From Methanocaldococcus bathoardescens (GTDB lineage: Archaea > AGJL01 > Methanococci > Methanococcales > Methanocaldococcaceae): a DNA stretch of 64,000 nucleotides. Where the stretch lies: NCBI RefSeq assembly GCF_000739065.1, contig NZ_CP009149.1, positions 1,099,311-1,163,310 of the forward strand, read 5' to 3'. Below, piece after piece: positions 1 to 8,672 of the stretch; position 1 is the first letter of the stretch; each line of letters starts with the position of its first letter. Position numbers and translations under genes: made by a program. The notes beneath the pieces were generated by a model, which saw only the letters and a list, made by a program, of their open reading frames with translations, was not told where the DNA came from and ran no database searches.

Positions 1-252
1 TTTTAGCTTGTATATTATTTTATCATTTTCTTTTTTTTGCTCTACAATTTCAGCAAAATCTCTCAGTTTAATAATTTTTCTTGTTGGTTTTGGCAGAACC
101 CCCAATATAAAATATGGTTCTTTTTCTTTAGCAATAAATTCAACTCTAATTATTGATTTTCCTAACAGTAAATCTTCCAACGCTGTTTGTATAACTTTTG
201 TATAAATCTCTTTCCCAGCTTTATCTTCACAATGAACAATTATCTCAGCCAT
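1..252 (-). CDS. mmp17: Methanogenesis marker protein 17 (partial)
   Basis: The first 84 codons of a leftward gene are visible; the rest lies outside the window. The protein starts MAEIIVHCEDKAGKEIYTKV and has the short alpha/beta look of the methanogenesis marker 17 (DUF2102) family, found only in methanogens and related MCR-containing archaea. Family members have been linked to the ATP-dependent activation complex of methyl-coenzyme M reductase. The ATG follows a GAGGAGAG ribosome binding site. It lies 41 bp downstream of the marker 15 gene on the same strand, so they are probably co-transcribed. The family call is from memory of the N-terminus. Confidence 0.72.
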   Translation of the reverse strand, partial: MAEIIVHCEDKAGKEIYTKVIQTALEDLLLGKSIIRVEFIAKEKEPYFILGVLPKPTRKIIKLRDFAEIVEQKKENDKIIYKLK

Positions 253-293
253 ACTCTCTCCTCACTAAAAAAGTTAAATGTTAAATTAAATTA

Positions 294-1532
294 TTATGCC
301 TTTATCTTCTTATATCTGAATCCTGAAGATAATAAAGCGGCTCCAACAGCTCCAATTAGCTGGGAATATCTTGGAACAATAACCTTTCTTCCCAAAACTT
401 CTTCCATAGCTATAACTAAACCCTTCAGCAAACTACTTCCTCCAACTAATATAACTGGGTCCCTAACATCAACTTCCTGTAATTGTTGCTCAAACACTTG
501 CTCAGCAACTGAGTGAGCTGCTGCAGCTGCTACATCTTCAGCTTTAGCCCCTTCAGCTAATGCAGTAACTAAATCCTGAATACCAAAGACGATACAGTAG
601 CTGTTCATATTTATCTTTCTCCAATCTCCCTTAGCCGCTAATTCTCCAAGCTCTTGTAAAGAAACTCCTAATCTTCTTGCAGTAATTTCAAAGAATCTAC
701 CACTTGCCCCAGCACAGATTCCTCCCATTGTAAAACCATCTGGAATGGCATCATATAGAGAGATAGCTTTGTTATCCATCCCTCCAATGTCAATAACAGT
801 TGCTTCCCCTTCCTGTTTATCAGCTAAATATGCAGCTCCTTTTGAGTTAACTGTTAGCTCTTCTTGTATTAAATCAGCGTTAAAGTATTTTCCAACTGTA
901 TATCTTCCATATCCTGTAGTCCCTATAGTTTCAACTTGGTCTAATGATATGCCAGCTTCTTTTAGTGCATTATCAACTGCTTCTTTAGCAGACTCAATAA
1001 CATCCTTTGTGTAAATCCATCCTGTCCCTGCAACTTCATCATCTATCATAACAACTGCCTTTGTTGTTGTAGAACCACTATCAATACCTAAACTTATTCC
1101 TTCCTGCTTCTTTCTTGCTAATAAAGATTTTCTCTCAACAATTGTAGTTAATGCCTCCATTCTTGTTAATAACTCAGATGCCTTTGTTCTTTCAGTGAAT
1201 GAATACATAACTACTGGCAAATTTGTGTTTTGTTGGATAAGTTTTCTTACCTCATTCCTAACCAAAGCTCCTTCAGCACATCTAAAACATGTAGCTATAA
1301 ATACTGCTTCAGCATCTGTATTTCCTTCAATAATTGACATTGCTCTTGCAAACATCAATTTTAAATTAGCTGAGCCAACTTTAAACCCCAATCTCTCTTC
1401 AACTTCATCGATATATGATAAATCAACTTCAGGGAAAATAAGTTCTCCACCAACCTTTTGTGCTGCTTTTTCAATTTCGTGATAAACACCGCTCCACTCT
1501 GCTCCACATGTTAATAAGGCAATCTTTACCAT
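294..1532 (-). CDS. mmp15: Methanogenesis marker protein 15, BadF/HgdC-type ATPase
   Basis: About 412 residues. The N-terminal ~140 residues carry several cysteines ([22 protein letters not shown]). From about residue 145 there is an ASKHA-fold ATPase domain: [17 protein letters not shown] (phosphate 1), DIGGMDNKA (phosphate 2), and [13 protein letters not shown], where the cysteine matches the iron-sulfur ligand of 2-hydroxyacyl-CoA dehydratase activators. Such activators couple ATP hydrolysis to low-potential electron transfer. In methanogens this protein clusters with the MCR activation genes. The ATG at 1532 is chosen because GGGTGA lies just upstream; an in-frame GTG at 1541 overlaps that site. 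It sits between the AIR-synthase-like gene and marker 17 in one operon. Confidence 0.82.
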   Translation of the reverse strand: MVKIALLTCGAEWSGVYHEIEKAAQKVGGELIFPEVDLSYIDEVEERLGFKVGSANLKLMFARAMSIIEGNTDAEAVFIATCFRCAEGALVRNEVRKLIQQNTNLPVVMYSFTERTKASELLTRMEALTTIVERKSLLARKKQEGISLGIDSGSTTTKAVVMIDDEVAGTGWIYTKDVIESAKEAVDNALKEAGISLDQVETIGTTGYGRYTVGKYFNADLIQEELTVNSKGAAYLADKQEGEATVIDIGGMDNKAISLYDAIPDGFTMGGICAGASGRFFEITARRLGVSLQELGELAAKGDWRKINMNSYCIVFGIQDLVTALAEGAKAEDVAAAAAHSVAEQVFEQQLQEVDVRDPVILVGGSSLLKGLVIAMEEVLGRKVIVPRYSQLIGAVGAALLSSGFRYKKIKA

Positions 1533-1547
1533 TAACTTCACCCAAAT

Positions 1548-2432
1548 TTAATATTTATATGGAAATTTTTTTATTAATTCTAACATTTTATTTTCAGATA
1601 TATATTCCTTTGTGCCTATAATCAGCTTTGGTTTTTCTAATATTCTACCAAACAATACTACTGGACATTTATTTTTTAATGCGATATCCACTACTTTATT
1701 ATATTCTTTCTCTGGAATTGCCAATATATAAGTTCCCAAATACCTTGTAGCTCTTGGATATGGAAGAGATTTTATCTCAGCCCCTTTCTTTGCCTTAATT
1801 AACATCTCTAATAGATTTCCTAACCACCCTCCCCTCGATGCATCCTTACATGCGTTTATTTTTATTCCATTCTCTAAGATTTCTAAATATGTATCAAATT
1901 TTTTCTTTGCTTTATAAATTCTTTCCCCAATATCTCCTTCTACAGGGTCTCCGAGCATAATTAATAAATCTCCTTCCTTAGCCCCTCCATCTCTTATTAT
2001 CAAATTTTCATCAATCAACTCTCCAAAAACAGCTACTGAAATACATGATTTTAACTCTTCAACTGTTTGAGTGTTTCCTCCAATTATTGGAATCTCTAAA
2101 CCTATGCTTTGTTTTCTTAAACCATCAACTGCTAATTTTATCTCATCTTCGTTCTTTGCTTGAATAGCATTTAATGCAAATTTTGGCTTAGCCCCCATTG
2201 CCACTACATCACATGCTGTATGAATTAAAGCTGTTTTAGCCCCCAATTTTAAGGGATATGGGCCTTCTATATTAATGACCATATTTTTTATAACTACTGC
2301 ATCATCTCCAGCTTTAATTCCACTTTTTAAATCATCAATTAAATCATCAAAGTGCCAAAATGCCTTTCTTGGATAGTTTGTTTCCAATATATGCTCTATA
2401 GCCATTTTTAGCTCGTATTCAAAATTTTCCAT
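1548..2432 (-). CDS. AIR synthase (PurM/SelD/HypE) superfamily protein
   Basis: 294 residues. The N-terminal half has GIKAGDDAVVI and DVVAMGAKPKFALNAI, typical of the PurM-like ATP-binding fold, and the C-terminal half has the DASRGGW glycine-rich segment of the second domain. The true substrate is not evident; it could belong to one of the methanogenesis marker families with this fold (marker 2 is one). Its 15-bp spacing to marker 15 and the shared direction suggest a link with MCR activation or another methanogen-specific activation step. The start is the ATG behind GGGTG; a TTG four codons earlier would overlap the ribosome binding site. Confidence 0.68.
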   Translation of the reverse strand: MENFEYELKMAIEHILETNYPRKAFWHFDDLIDDLKSGIKAGDDAVVIKNMVINIEGPYPLKLGAKTALIHTACDVVAMGAKPKFALNAIQAKNEDEIKLAVDGLRKQSIGLEIPIIGGNTQTVEELKSCISVAVFGELIDENLIIRDGGAKEGDLLIMLGDPVEGDIGERIYKAKKKFDTYLEILENGIKINACKDASRGGWLGNLLEMLIKAKKGAEIKSLPYPRATRYLGTYILAIPEKEYNKVVDIALKNKCPVVLFGRILEKPKLIIGTKEYISENKMLELIKKFPYKY

Positions 2433-2461
2433 GCTTACACCCAAAGCAAAGTATCTTATTA

Positions 2462-2492
2462 AAACTCAAACTATATATTTAATTTAAATATC
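2462..2492. promoter_or_regulatory. Divergent promoter region, Mmp operon / argH
   Basis: An AT-rich stretch with overlapping TATA-like sequence (ACTATATATTTAATTTAAAT) lies between the leftward marker operon and rightward argH. It can serve TATA-box function in either direction. The exact start sites cannot be read from sequence alone. Confidence 0.4.
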
Positions 2493-2538
2493 AATTAACC
2501 AAATAATCATTATCATTGCAAATGTGTTTGGTGAAAAC

Positions 2539-3993
2539 ATGAACATTTTAAGAAGGGGAAGGTTAGGAAATTCAATAAAAGAAGATGTAGCAAAATACAC
2601 AACAAGCTTAGATTTTGACAAAGAAATTTTTGAGGCAGATATCTTATGCGATATTGCTCATGTAATAATGCTTTATGAGCAGGGAATAATAAAAAAAGAA
2701 GATGCAAAAAAGATTATTGAAGGTTTAAAAGAAATTTATAAAAAAGGTATGGAAAATCTTAATTTAGACCCTTCCTTGGATGATATACACATGGTTATTG
2801 AAAGTGAATTAATTAAAAAACTTGGGGAAGATGTAGCAGGAAGAATGCACACTGGAAGAAGTAGAAATGATGAAGTAGCAACAGATTTAAGAATTGCTTT
2901 AAGAGAAAAGGTTTTAATAATAGTTAAATCATTGATTGAAATGCTAAAGGATATATTAGAATTAGCTGAGAAACATAAAGAGACATTAACTGTTGGCTAC
3001 ACCCATTTACAGCACGCTCAGCCAGTAACTTTTGCTCACCATTTATTAAGCTATGTCTCAGCAATTGAGAGAGATATTTTAAGGTTGTTAGATGCCTACA
3101 AAAGAATAAATATCTCTCCATTAGGTTGTGGGGCGATGGCAACAACTGGATTTAAGATAAATAGAGAGAGAACTAAAGAACTTCTTGGATTTGATGCTAT
3201 AATAGAAAATTCAATGGATGGTGTTTCAGCAAGAGATTTTATATTAGAAACAATGGCAGATTTAGCAATATTGGGGACAAACTTATCAAAGATTTGTGAA
3301 GAGTTAGTTTTATTCTCAACTTACGAATTTGGAACTATTGAGATTGCTAACGAGTTCTGCTCAACCTCTTCAATAATGCCTCAAAAGAAAAATCCTGATG
3401 TTGCTGAAATAGCAAGGGCTAAGCTTTCAACATTAAATGGAAATTTAGTTACTGTATTAACAATATTAAAAGCTCTACCAAATACTTACAATAGAGATTT
3501 GCAAGAAATAAGCCCACATTTATGGAATAGTGTTTATACAACAATAGACACAATAAAAATGGTTCATGGAATGTTAAAAACAATAAAAGTGAATAAAGAG
3601 AGGATGGAAGAATTAGCTAACGCAAATTACTCAACTGCAACAGAATTGGCTGATACATTAGTTAGAGAGACAGGAATTCCATTTAGAACAGCACATGGCA
3701 TCGTTGGGGAAGTTGTTAGAAGAAGTATAGAAGAAAAAAAGGATATGATTGAAGTTATCTATGAGGTTTTAGAAAAATACAATTTGAACGTTGATGAAGA
3801 AAAGATAAGAAAAGCATTAGACCCTTATGAAAACGTTAAGATGAGAGATGTTGTTGGAGGGCCTGCTCCAGAAGAAGTTGAAAAAAGGATAAAGGCATTT
3901 AAAGAGAGATTGAACAAATATGAAAAAGAAGTTAATGAAAAAATGCAAAAGATAAACAAAGTTAAAGAAACTCTGCTATCTTATGAGATTTAA
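2539..3993 (+). CDS. argH: Argininosuccinate lyase
   Basis: 484 residues, the usual length. It cleaves argininosuccinate to arginine and fumarate, the last step of arginine synthesis, in the cytoplasm as a homotetramer. Seen: HMVIESELIKKLGEDVAGRM followed by TGRSRNDEVATD near residue 110 (substrate binding), GYTHLQHAQPVTFAH (catalytic His region), and the superfamily signature SSIMPQKKNPD near residue 280. The ATG at 2539 follows GGTGAAA; an in-frame ATG 15 bp upstream would include that site. It is transcribed alone, divergent from the marker operon. A second arginine gene, argD, lies at 60.6 kb. Confidence 0.96.
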   Translation: MNILRRGRLGNSIKEDVAKYTTSLDFDKEIFEADILCDIAHVIMLYEQGIIKKEDAKKIIEGLKEIYKKGMENLNLDPSLDDIHMVIESELIKKLGEDVAGRMHTGRSRNDEVATDLRIALREKVLIIVKSLIEMLKDILELAEKHKETLTVGYTHLQHAQPVTFAHHLLSYVSAIERDILRLLDAYKRINISPLGCGAMATTGFKINRERTKELLGFDAIIENSMDGVSARDFILETMADLAILGTNLSKICEELVLFSTYEFGTIEIANEFCSTSSIMPQKKNPDVAEIARAKLSTLNGNLVTVLTILKALPNTYNRDLQEISPHLWNSVYTTIDTIKMVHGMLKTIKVNKERMEELANANYSTATELADTLVRETGIPFRTAHGIVGEVVRRSIEEKKDMIEVIYEVLEKYNLNVDEEKIRKALDPYENVKMRDVVGGPAPEEVEKRIKAFKERLNKYEKEVNEKMQKINKVKETLLSYEI

Positions 3994-4002
3994 TTTATTT
4001 TA

Positions 4003-4683
4003 TCAAAAAATCATATCTTTCCAAACATAAACTGCCATTATTATCCATATTGCCGCTAAAATATATCCCTCTTTTTTTCTTAATTTATAGTTAGATATTG
4101 GATAAAAAGCCCTAACTCCAGCTGGTGTCATTGAATCTCCAACTAAATGAGATAAATATCCAGCAATTATTGGTAATATGTAATGCAAAGTTCCATCAAT
4201 TCCTGGATTTAATTTTATAATATCCAAAATAGCCCAAGCAAAGATGGCAAAAATCATCACTCTACCGAGTAAAATTTCATTAGTAACCATTAATAAAGAT
4301 ATCAACCCAGCAAAAACTGCTGAAATAAATGAGAGTTTGTAAGATAAATATCCCAAAATAAAAGATACAAATAACAAAGACCAAAATGTGTGAGTTAAAG
4401 TTCTATGCTCTGAAAAATAAGGAATTAAATATATCAAAAGAACTGAAACTCCTAAAATAAACAAATCAATATTAAACAAACTTTTATCAAAAAAGTAAAG
4501 TAAAATATTTATAAAAACAATCCCTCCAGATATTAAAATTCCTCTTTTAACAATATCTTCCTTAACATCATGGTCTAAATCTGGATACAAAGCCCCAGCT
4601 AATGCCAAAAATATCTGTTCTGGTGAAGAAATAAATGGCAATCCAAAGATAATCCCTAAGATTGTATGTCCCTTCCAATTCAT
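4003..4683 (-). CDS. DUF457/YdjM-type membrane-bound metal-dependent hydrolase
   Basis: 226 residues with five or six membrane segments. Conserved metal-ligand-like motifs sit at membrane edges: H6 in [16 protein letters not shown] near residue 35, HRTLTHTFW near residue 92, and [12 protein letters not shown] near residue 183. These are the hallmarks of the YdjM/DUF457 family, predicted membrane hydrolases of unsettled substrate. The gene converges on argH, with only 9 bp between stop codons, and shares its direction with the beta-lactamase-fold gene upstream. AAGGGA precedes the start. Confidence 0.8.
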   Translation of the reverse strand: MNWKGHTILGIIFGLPFISSPEQIFLALAGALYPDLDHDVKEDIVKRGILISGGIVFINILLYFFDKSLFNIDLFILGVSVLLIYLIPYFSEHRTLTHTFWSLLFVSFILGYLSYKLSFISAVFAGLISLLMVTNEILLGRVMIFAIFAWAILDIIKLNPGIDGTLHYILPIIAGYLSHLVGDSMTPAGVRAFYPISNYKLRKKEGYILAAIWIIMAVYVWKDMIF

Positions 4684-4704
4684 AGAATCCCTTAAAAAAT
4701 TTTA

Positions 4705-5916
4705 TTAAAATGGAAAACATCTCCCCCATGGGCATAAACATTTGGGAGTTGATTTTATTGATATTATTATATCTCCCTCTTCTAAAGTAGATAGATAATT
4801 TTCTGAAATTTTTTTAAATTTTGGAATATTTTTTTCAAACTTATCTTTATATTTTTCTCCATTTGAAGAGATTGCGTATATGCATTCAATATCTTTTAGC
4901 TTATAACCCCATCGTGTCCCATGATGTGGAGTTATCAACACATAAAAGAATTTCCTATTTTTACTGTTTAATTCTTTTATTATTTTATTTATCTCATACG
5001 GTTTCAGATCCCCCATAAATAACAATTCATTATCACAACAAAACACTAAACTTAAACGATCAGTAATACCCCTAAATTTTTCGTCAAGATCTTCAATTTT
5101 CTTTTTAAAATTTTCTTTTTCACTAATTCTATCTTTTAAATTTTTTAATTTTTCTAAAATTTCATATGTTTCCTCATGTTTTTTTCCATTAAATTTTTCA
5201 TATTTCATGTTTTTTTGGACGACTATATTATATAACGGACTATATCTTTCAACAAATTTAACGATCTCCTCAAATTCACGGTAATCCTTCATAAATTGTT
5301 TAAATTCTTTTATCACTTTTTTCACACTTTCTACAACCTCATCATCTTTGATAATTCTTGGTGGATGCAATATTTCAAAGGTTTTCCCCCTAATTTTTAT
5401 AAAATCCCCTTTAAAACATGGATTAAGTTTGCATTTATCATTTATTTTGAATATTAAATCTAAAAAATCAATATTGACTATACCATAATTATTATAAATC
5501 TGAAAAAATTCAAATGATAACATATACAAAATAAATTCATTTGAAATATCCTTACCATTATCATAAATCTTTGGAATTCCCGGAAAATATACTTCATCAA
5601 ACCATCCCTTCCAATGATTTCCTTTATCTGCTACACAAAAAATACCATTGTAATGGTCAGAATGAAAGTGGGATAATATAAAATATTTCGGTGTATATCT
5701 TGATATATATGAAGATACTCTGTGTAAAGCATAAAATGCTTTTTCTTTACCATTATAACTACCACAATCAACTAACGCATGTTCTGCATATTCTATGGAA
5801 ATCTTACCAAAGATACCCCATCTCTTTTCCGTAAAAACCTCTATTTTCTTAAAATCTGCACTAACACAGATAGGCATACATAATCCGTGTCCCACGTCCA
5901 TTACACAAATTTTCAT
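4705..5916 (-). CDS. Metallo-beta-lactamase-fold hydrolase with Cys-rich tail
   Basis: 403 residues, no signal peptide. The dinuclear metal site is clear: HFHSDHYNG near residue 80 (HxHxDH), a GDLKPYE segment near residue 320 and PHHGTRWG near residue 345. This arrangement is like the ComEC/Rec2 C-terminal domain, but it stands alone without membrane segments. A lysine- and glutamate-rich insert fills residues ~190-300. The protein ends with KCLCPWGRCFPF, three cysteines that could bind metal. The ATG at 5916 follows GGGGGAG; the upstream in-frame codons precede that site. A nuclease or phosphodiesterase is possible; no specific function can be assigned. Confidence 0.7.
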   Translation of the reverse strand: MKICVMDVGHGLCMPICVSADFKKIEVFTEKRWGIFGKISIEYAEHALVDCGSYNGKEKAFYALHRVSSYISRYTPKYFILSHFHSDHYNGIFCVADKGNHWKGWFDEVYFPGIPKIYDNGKDISNEFILYMLSFEFFQIYNNYGIVNIDFLDLIFKINDKCKLNPCFKGDFIKIRGKTFEILHPPRIIKDDEVVESVKKVIKEFKQFMKDYREFEEIVKFVERYSPLYNIVVQKNMKYEKFNGKKHEETYEILEKLKNLKDRISEKENFKKKIEDLDEKFRGITDRLSLVFCCDNELLFMGDLKPYEINKIIKELNSKNRKFFYVLITPHHGTRWGYKLKDIECIYAISSNGEKYKDKFEKNIPKFKKISENYLSTLEEGDIIISIKSTPKCLCPWGRCFPF

Positions 5917-6029
5917 TAGTCTCCCCCACATTAATTTGTGTTTATACAAAAATTTATTTCTTCAAACATAGTATAAAAATATTTTGTTTATTAAATTAAA
6001 GTTTTGTAGTTTTATAAAATAGAGCCAAT

Positions 6030-6188
6030 TTATCCAATAACAACCTCTCCCTCTTTTATTCCAATAGTATTTAACCACTTAACAGTTGATTCTTTAACAA
6101 TTTCCTTTTTCTTTCTTAATATCCACAATTTTAGTTCTAAAGTTATCAAATTCTTTGTAATTTTGCCAATTACTTCAAATTTAACCAA
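6030..6188 (-). CDS. Possible small protein (52 aa) overlapping the upstream gene's end
   Basis: An open frame beginning at a TTG that overlaps the last codons of the 134-aa membrane protein gene and ending at 6030. Its product is lysine-rich and regular: it contains KFEVIGKITKNLITLELKLW and ends GIKEGEVVIG. Codon use looks like the neighbours, and it follows the membrane gene in the +1 frame. No ribosome binding site is seen, so it may be translated by coupling or be the remains of a longer protein. No family recognised. Confidence 0.4.
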   Translation of the reverse strand: MVKFEVIGKITKNLITLELKLWILRKKKEIVKESTVKWLNTIGIKEGEVVIG

Positions 6189-6574
6189 ATTTTTAAGTAA
6201 ATTTCAACTTTCGATTTTTTCATAAATTTCATTATCAATTGCTTTCCTATGAATACAATTATTGTTGGGATTATTAAAGCTAATAATATGGAATCTGTAT
6301 AAGTCCAAATCACTGCTGAAATACATGCAGTTGCAAAAAGTCCATAACAATCCGGAATTCTGCCATCAAAATCCAACCTTATATAATCCTCTTCTCTAAT
6401 GAACCTTAAGCCGTATAAAACACTTAATACTATATCCCAAAAGATTGTTGCAAATAACGCCAATATTATGCTAATTTCTGTGTTATGGATGATTTCACAG
6501 AACATAATGGTAAATAACAAGATAAAATAGACACCACTTAAATGCAACATTCCAAATGGAGTTATCCATTTCAT
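6170..6574 (-). CDS. Small integral membrane protein
   Basis: 134 residues with about four hydrophobic segments (residues ~12-32, 34-52, 82-100, 100-115) and a basic C-terminus (FMKKSKVEIYLK). No enzymatic motif is visible. A GGGAG ribosome binding site precedes the ATG. It lies 19 bp downstream of hmdC in the same direction and could be the last gene of the hydrogenase operon, though no functional link is known to me. Not recognised as a named family. Confidence 0.6.
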   Translation of the reverse strand: MKWITPFGMLHLSGVYFILLFTIMFCEIIHNTEISIILALFATIFWDIVLSVLYGLRFIREEDYIRLDFDGRIPDCYGLFATACISAVIWTYTDSILLALIIPTIIVFIGKQLIMKFMKKSKVEIYLKIWLNLK

Positions 6575-6593
6575 AATCTCCCAAAGTAAAAAT

Positions 6594-8111
6594 TTAAATT
6601 AAAAGCTCAACTTTATTATCCTTAATCTTATTAAGTATTTTCAAAGCAATATTTGGGATAAAGGTTGTTATATATGCTTTTTCTGAACTCTCTACAGCTT
6701 TTTTATCATCTCCATTGCATGGATAGGCATTGATGCCAGCATCATTTAAAATCTTAATAGTAGCTTTCTCTACCCAACTATCCGTATCTGAAATATAAAC
6801 CTCCTCTGCCTTTTCAGCAATTGCCCAACTTATATATCTTCCCCCAATTAATCCAATTTTATCAGTAGAGATGTCATCAATTGTCTTATTTACTTTTAAT
6901 TTTCTACATAGATTACTCTCCTTTATAGATGCCCAGTGTGCATCTCCTAAATAAAACCCTCCAATGCTGTAAGGATAGATATTTCCTTTTAAAAAGTTGT
7001 TTCCTAAGGCAATTGCTTTAACTATATCCTTATCTATAAAACTTGCATTAACATTTCCTGCTTTTATTTCCTCTCTAATTATTCTTATAACTCTTCTTAA
7101 ACCAAAATTTCCTCTCTTTGCTGTTTCTGGGCTATAGCCGCACATATACCCATGGTGATTTAATGGAAACCCAGTTATTATAGCATTTAAACCACTTCTT
7201 AATCCAATTCTACATTCATCCTCATAAGCTCCATTTGTTGCCACAACCCCTCCTTTAACTAAAATTCTTGAAACAGCTATTGCCTTAGCAAAAGCTTTCA
7301 ATCTATCTTTAGCCCTGTTAAATGGTGCTCCTTCAACAACAAATACATCAACATCTAAGTCAATACATGCCTTAATTCCAGTTATTAAATCATCATATCC
7401 ATCTCCAATGTGGAAAATGCCTTCCAAACCCTTGCCATATTTTTTTGCTGTTTTTGCAACAACTTCCATCTCCTCTAACGGGGCTGCATGCTCCTCTCCA
7501 CCTTGCTCCTCAACCACATTTATACATACAGTAGAAGCTAACCTAACCCATTCCTCAAACTCATCGGCATGTTCCTTCTCTTTCTCTATCAATCTCTTAT
7601 GAATCCTATCTCTTGGACAGCCCTTAAATGGTGGGCCTTTAAAATAACAATCTCCATAACAATGAGTTATTTCCTTTGGAAACCTCATAGCTCCATACAT
7701 TCCAAAGTGGTCTATATCTATTGGCACATCAACATTTTCTAAAACCATTTTTAAAACATCTATAGGATTTAATCCTTCTTTTTCAGCAATATCTGCCACT
7801 GCATAACTGCAGATATGAATTGGAAATCCTATATAATCAGTTAATATGCAATTTTCAATAAATTGAGTTAATGTTAATGATGATGAACACGGCCCTACAG
7901 CAATTTCTATTAAATCACAGCCCATTGGAAATTTTCTTAAATTACTTCCAAGCTTTTGAATCTCTTCCAAAGATAAATCATCAACCACATCAACAACCTC
8001 AATTATATCGCTTTCTTTTAATTTTTTCTCATTTAATTTTTTTATTACTATTTTTCTTAATTCTAATGCTGAATCTAAATTATTTACGGCTTCTTTAATG
8101 AGTTCTCTCAT
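6594..8111 (-). CDS. hmdC: [Fe]-hydrogenase co-occurring protein HmdC/HcgG
   Basis: 505 residues. Its position directly after hmd, hmdB and a small gene matches the HmdC (HcgG) family, which occurs only in organisms with [Fe]-hydrogenase and is thought to take part in guanylylpyridinol cofactor synthesis or insertion. Cysteines at about 151, 155 and 165 (HCYGDCYFKG...KGCP) could bind a metal or cluster. The C-terminal ~100 residues (DKIGLIGGRYISWAIAEKAE) look like a nucleotide-binding fold. GAGGG precedes the ATG, and the start overlaps the stop of the upstream gene by 17 bp, indicating coupling. The exact reaction is not established. Confidence 0.83.
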   Translation of the reverse strand: MRELIKEAVNNLDSALELRKIVIKKLNEKKLKESDIIEVVDVVDDLSLEEIQKLGSNLRKFPMGCDLIEIAVGPCSSSLTLTQFIENCILTDYIGFPIHICSYAVADIAEKEGLNPIDVLKMVLENVDVPIDIDHFGMYGAMRFPKEITHCYGDCYFKGPPFKGCPRDRIHKRLIEKEKEHADEFEEWVRLASTVCINVVEEQGGEEHAAPLEEMEVVAKTAKKYGKGLEGIFHIGDGYDDLITGIKACIDLDVDVFVVEGAPFNRAKDRLKAFAKAIAVSRILVKGGVVATNGAYEDECRIGLRSGLNAIITGFPLNHHGYMCGYSPETAKRGNFGLRRVIRIIREEIKAGNVNASFIDKDIVKAIALGNNFLKGNIYPYSIGGFYLGDAHWASIKESNLCRKLKVNKTIDDISTDKIGLIGGRYISWAIAEKAEEVYISDTDSWVEKATIKILNDAGINAYPCNGDDKKAVESSEKAYITTFIPNIALKILNKIKDNKVELLI

Positions 8112-8646
8112 AAAAATCCCTCAGTCCATTTATAATCTGCAAATACCTATCTTCAATTCTCTCAACCAATCCTAAATCATAATTGTGTGTTTTTAAGATT
8201 ATAACATTTTCTATATCTTTTCCATTAAACAAATAGTCTGGAATTATTAAAATACCGTCATCAGAAATTTTTAGACCTAAATCTTCAACAACTTTTTTAA
8301 CAAACTCTGTTTTTGGATTAACCTTTACATTTAAATCTTTAGTCAATTTTTTTATCTCTCTTTCTTTATTTTTTAGAAATTCTATTGAATTATTTATTTT
8401 TTCTTCATCCCCAATACCTAATTTTTTTAATTCCTCTAAACTTTCAATTAAATCCTTAAAAGTTACTGACTTAACTTCAAAAATCTCTGCATTTGGGTTT
8501 AGTTTTTTCACTCTCTCTTTATACCCCTTAGATATAATTAAAAAATCACAATTAACTTTATTATCATAAGGATTAACTATTTCATAATCTTCCAATCCAA
8601 TTAAATCAGCGATTTCTTTATACATTTTAGTTATTCCTATTTTCAT
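8095..8646 (-). CDS. Unknown protein in the hmd operon
   Basis: 183 residues, soluble, with charged helices in the middle (residues ~65-115). The N-terminal third (MKIGITKMYKEIADLIGLED, then NCDFLIISKGY) suggests a small Rossmann-like unit, and the C-terminal third (GILIIPDYLF, NVIILKTHNYDLGLVERIED) a second one. No motif I can name. It is embedded between hmdB and hmdC and overlaps hmdC, so a role in [Fe]-hydrogenase cofactor assembly or its regulation is inferred only from position. Confidence 0.65.
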   Translation of the reverse strand: MKIGITKMYKEIADLIGLEDYEIVNPYDNKVNCDFLIISKGYKERVKKLNPNAEIFEVKSVTFKDLIESLEELKKLGIGDEEKINNSIEFLKNKEREIKKLTKDLNVKVNPKTEFVKKVVEDLGLKISDDGILIIPDYLFNGKDIENVIILKTHNYDLGLVERIEDRYLQIINGLRDFYERTH

Positions 8647-8672
8647 ATTTTCCCAATAATTTTTTTAGTTAT

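Noticed and set aside
2524..2538. Upstream ATG of argH
   Set aside because: It includes the GGTGAAA ribosome binding site; the ATG at 2539 is properly spaced.
6170..6574. Named Hcg protein
   Set aside because: It adjoins hmdC but has only membrane spans and no motif linking it to the cofactor path.
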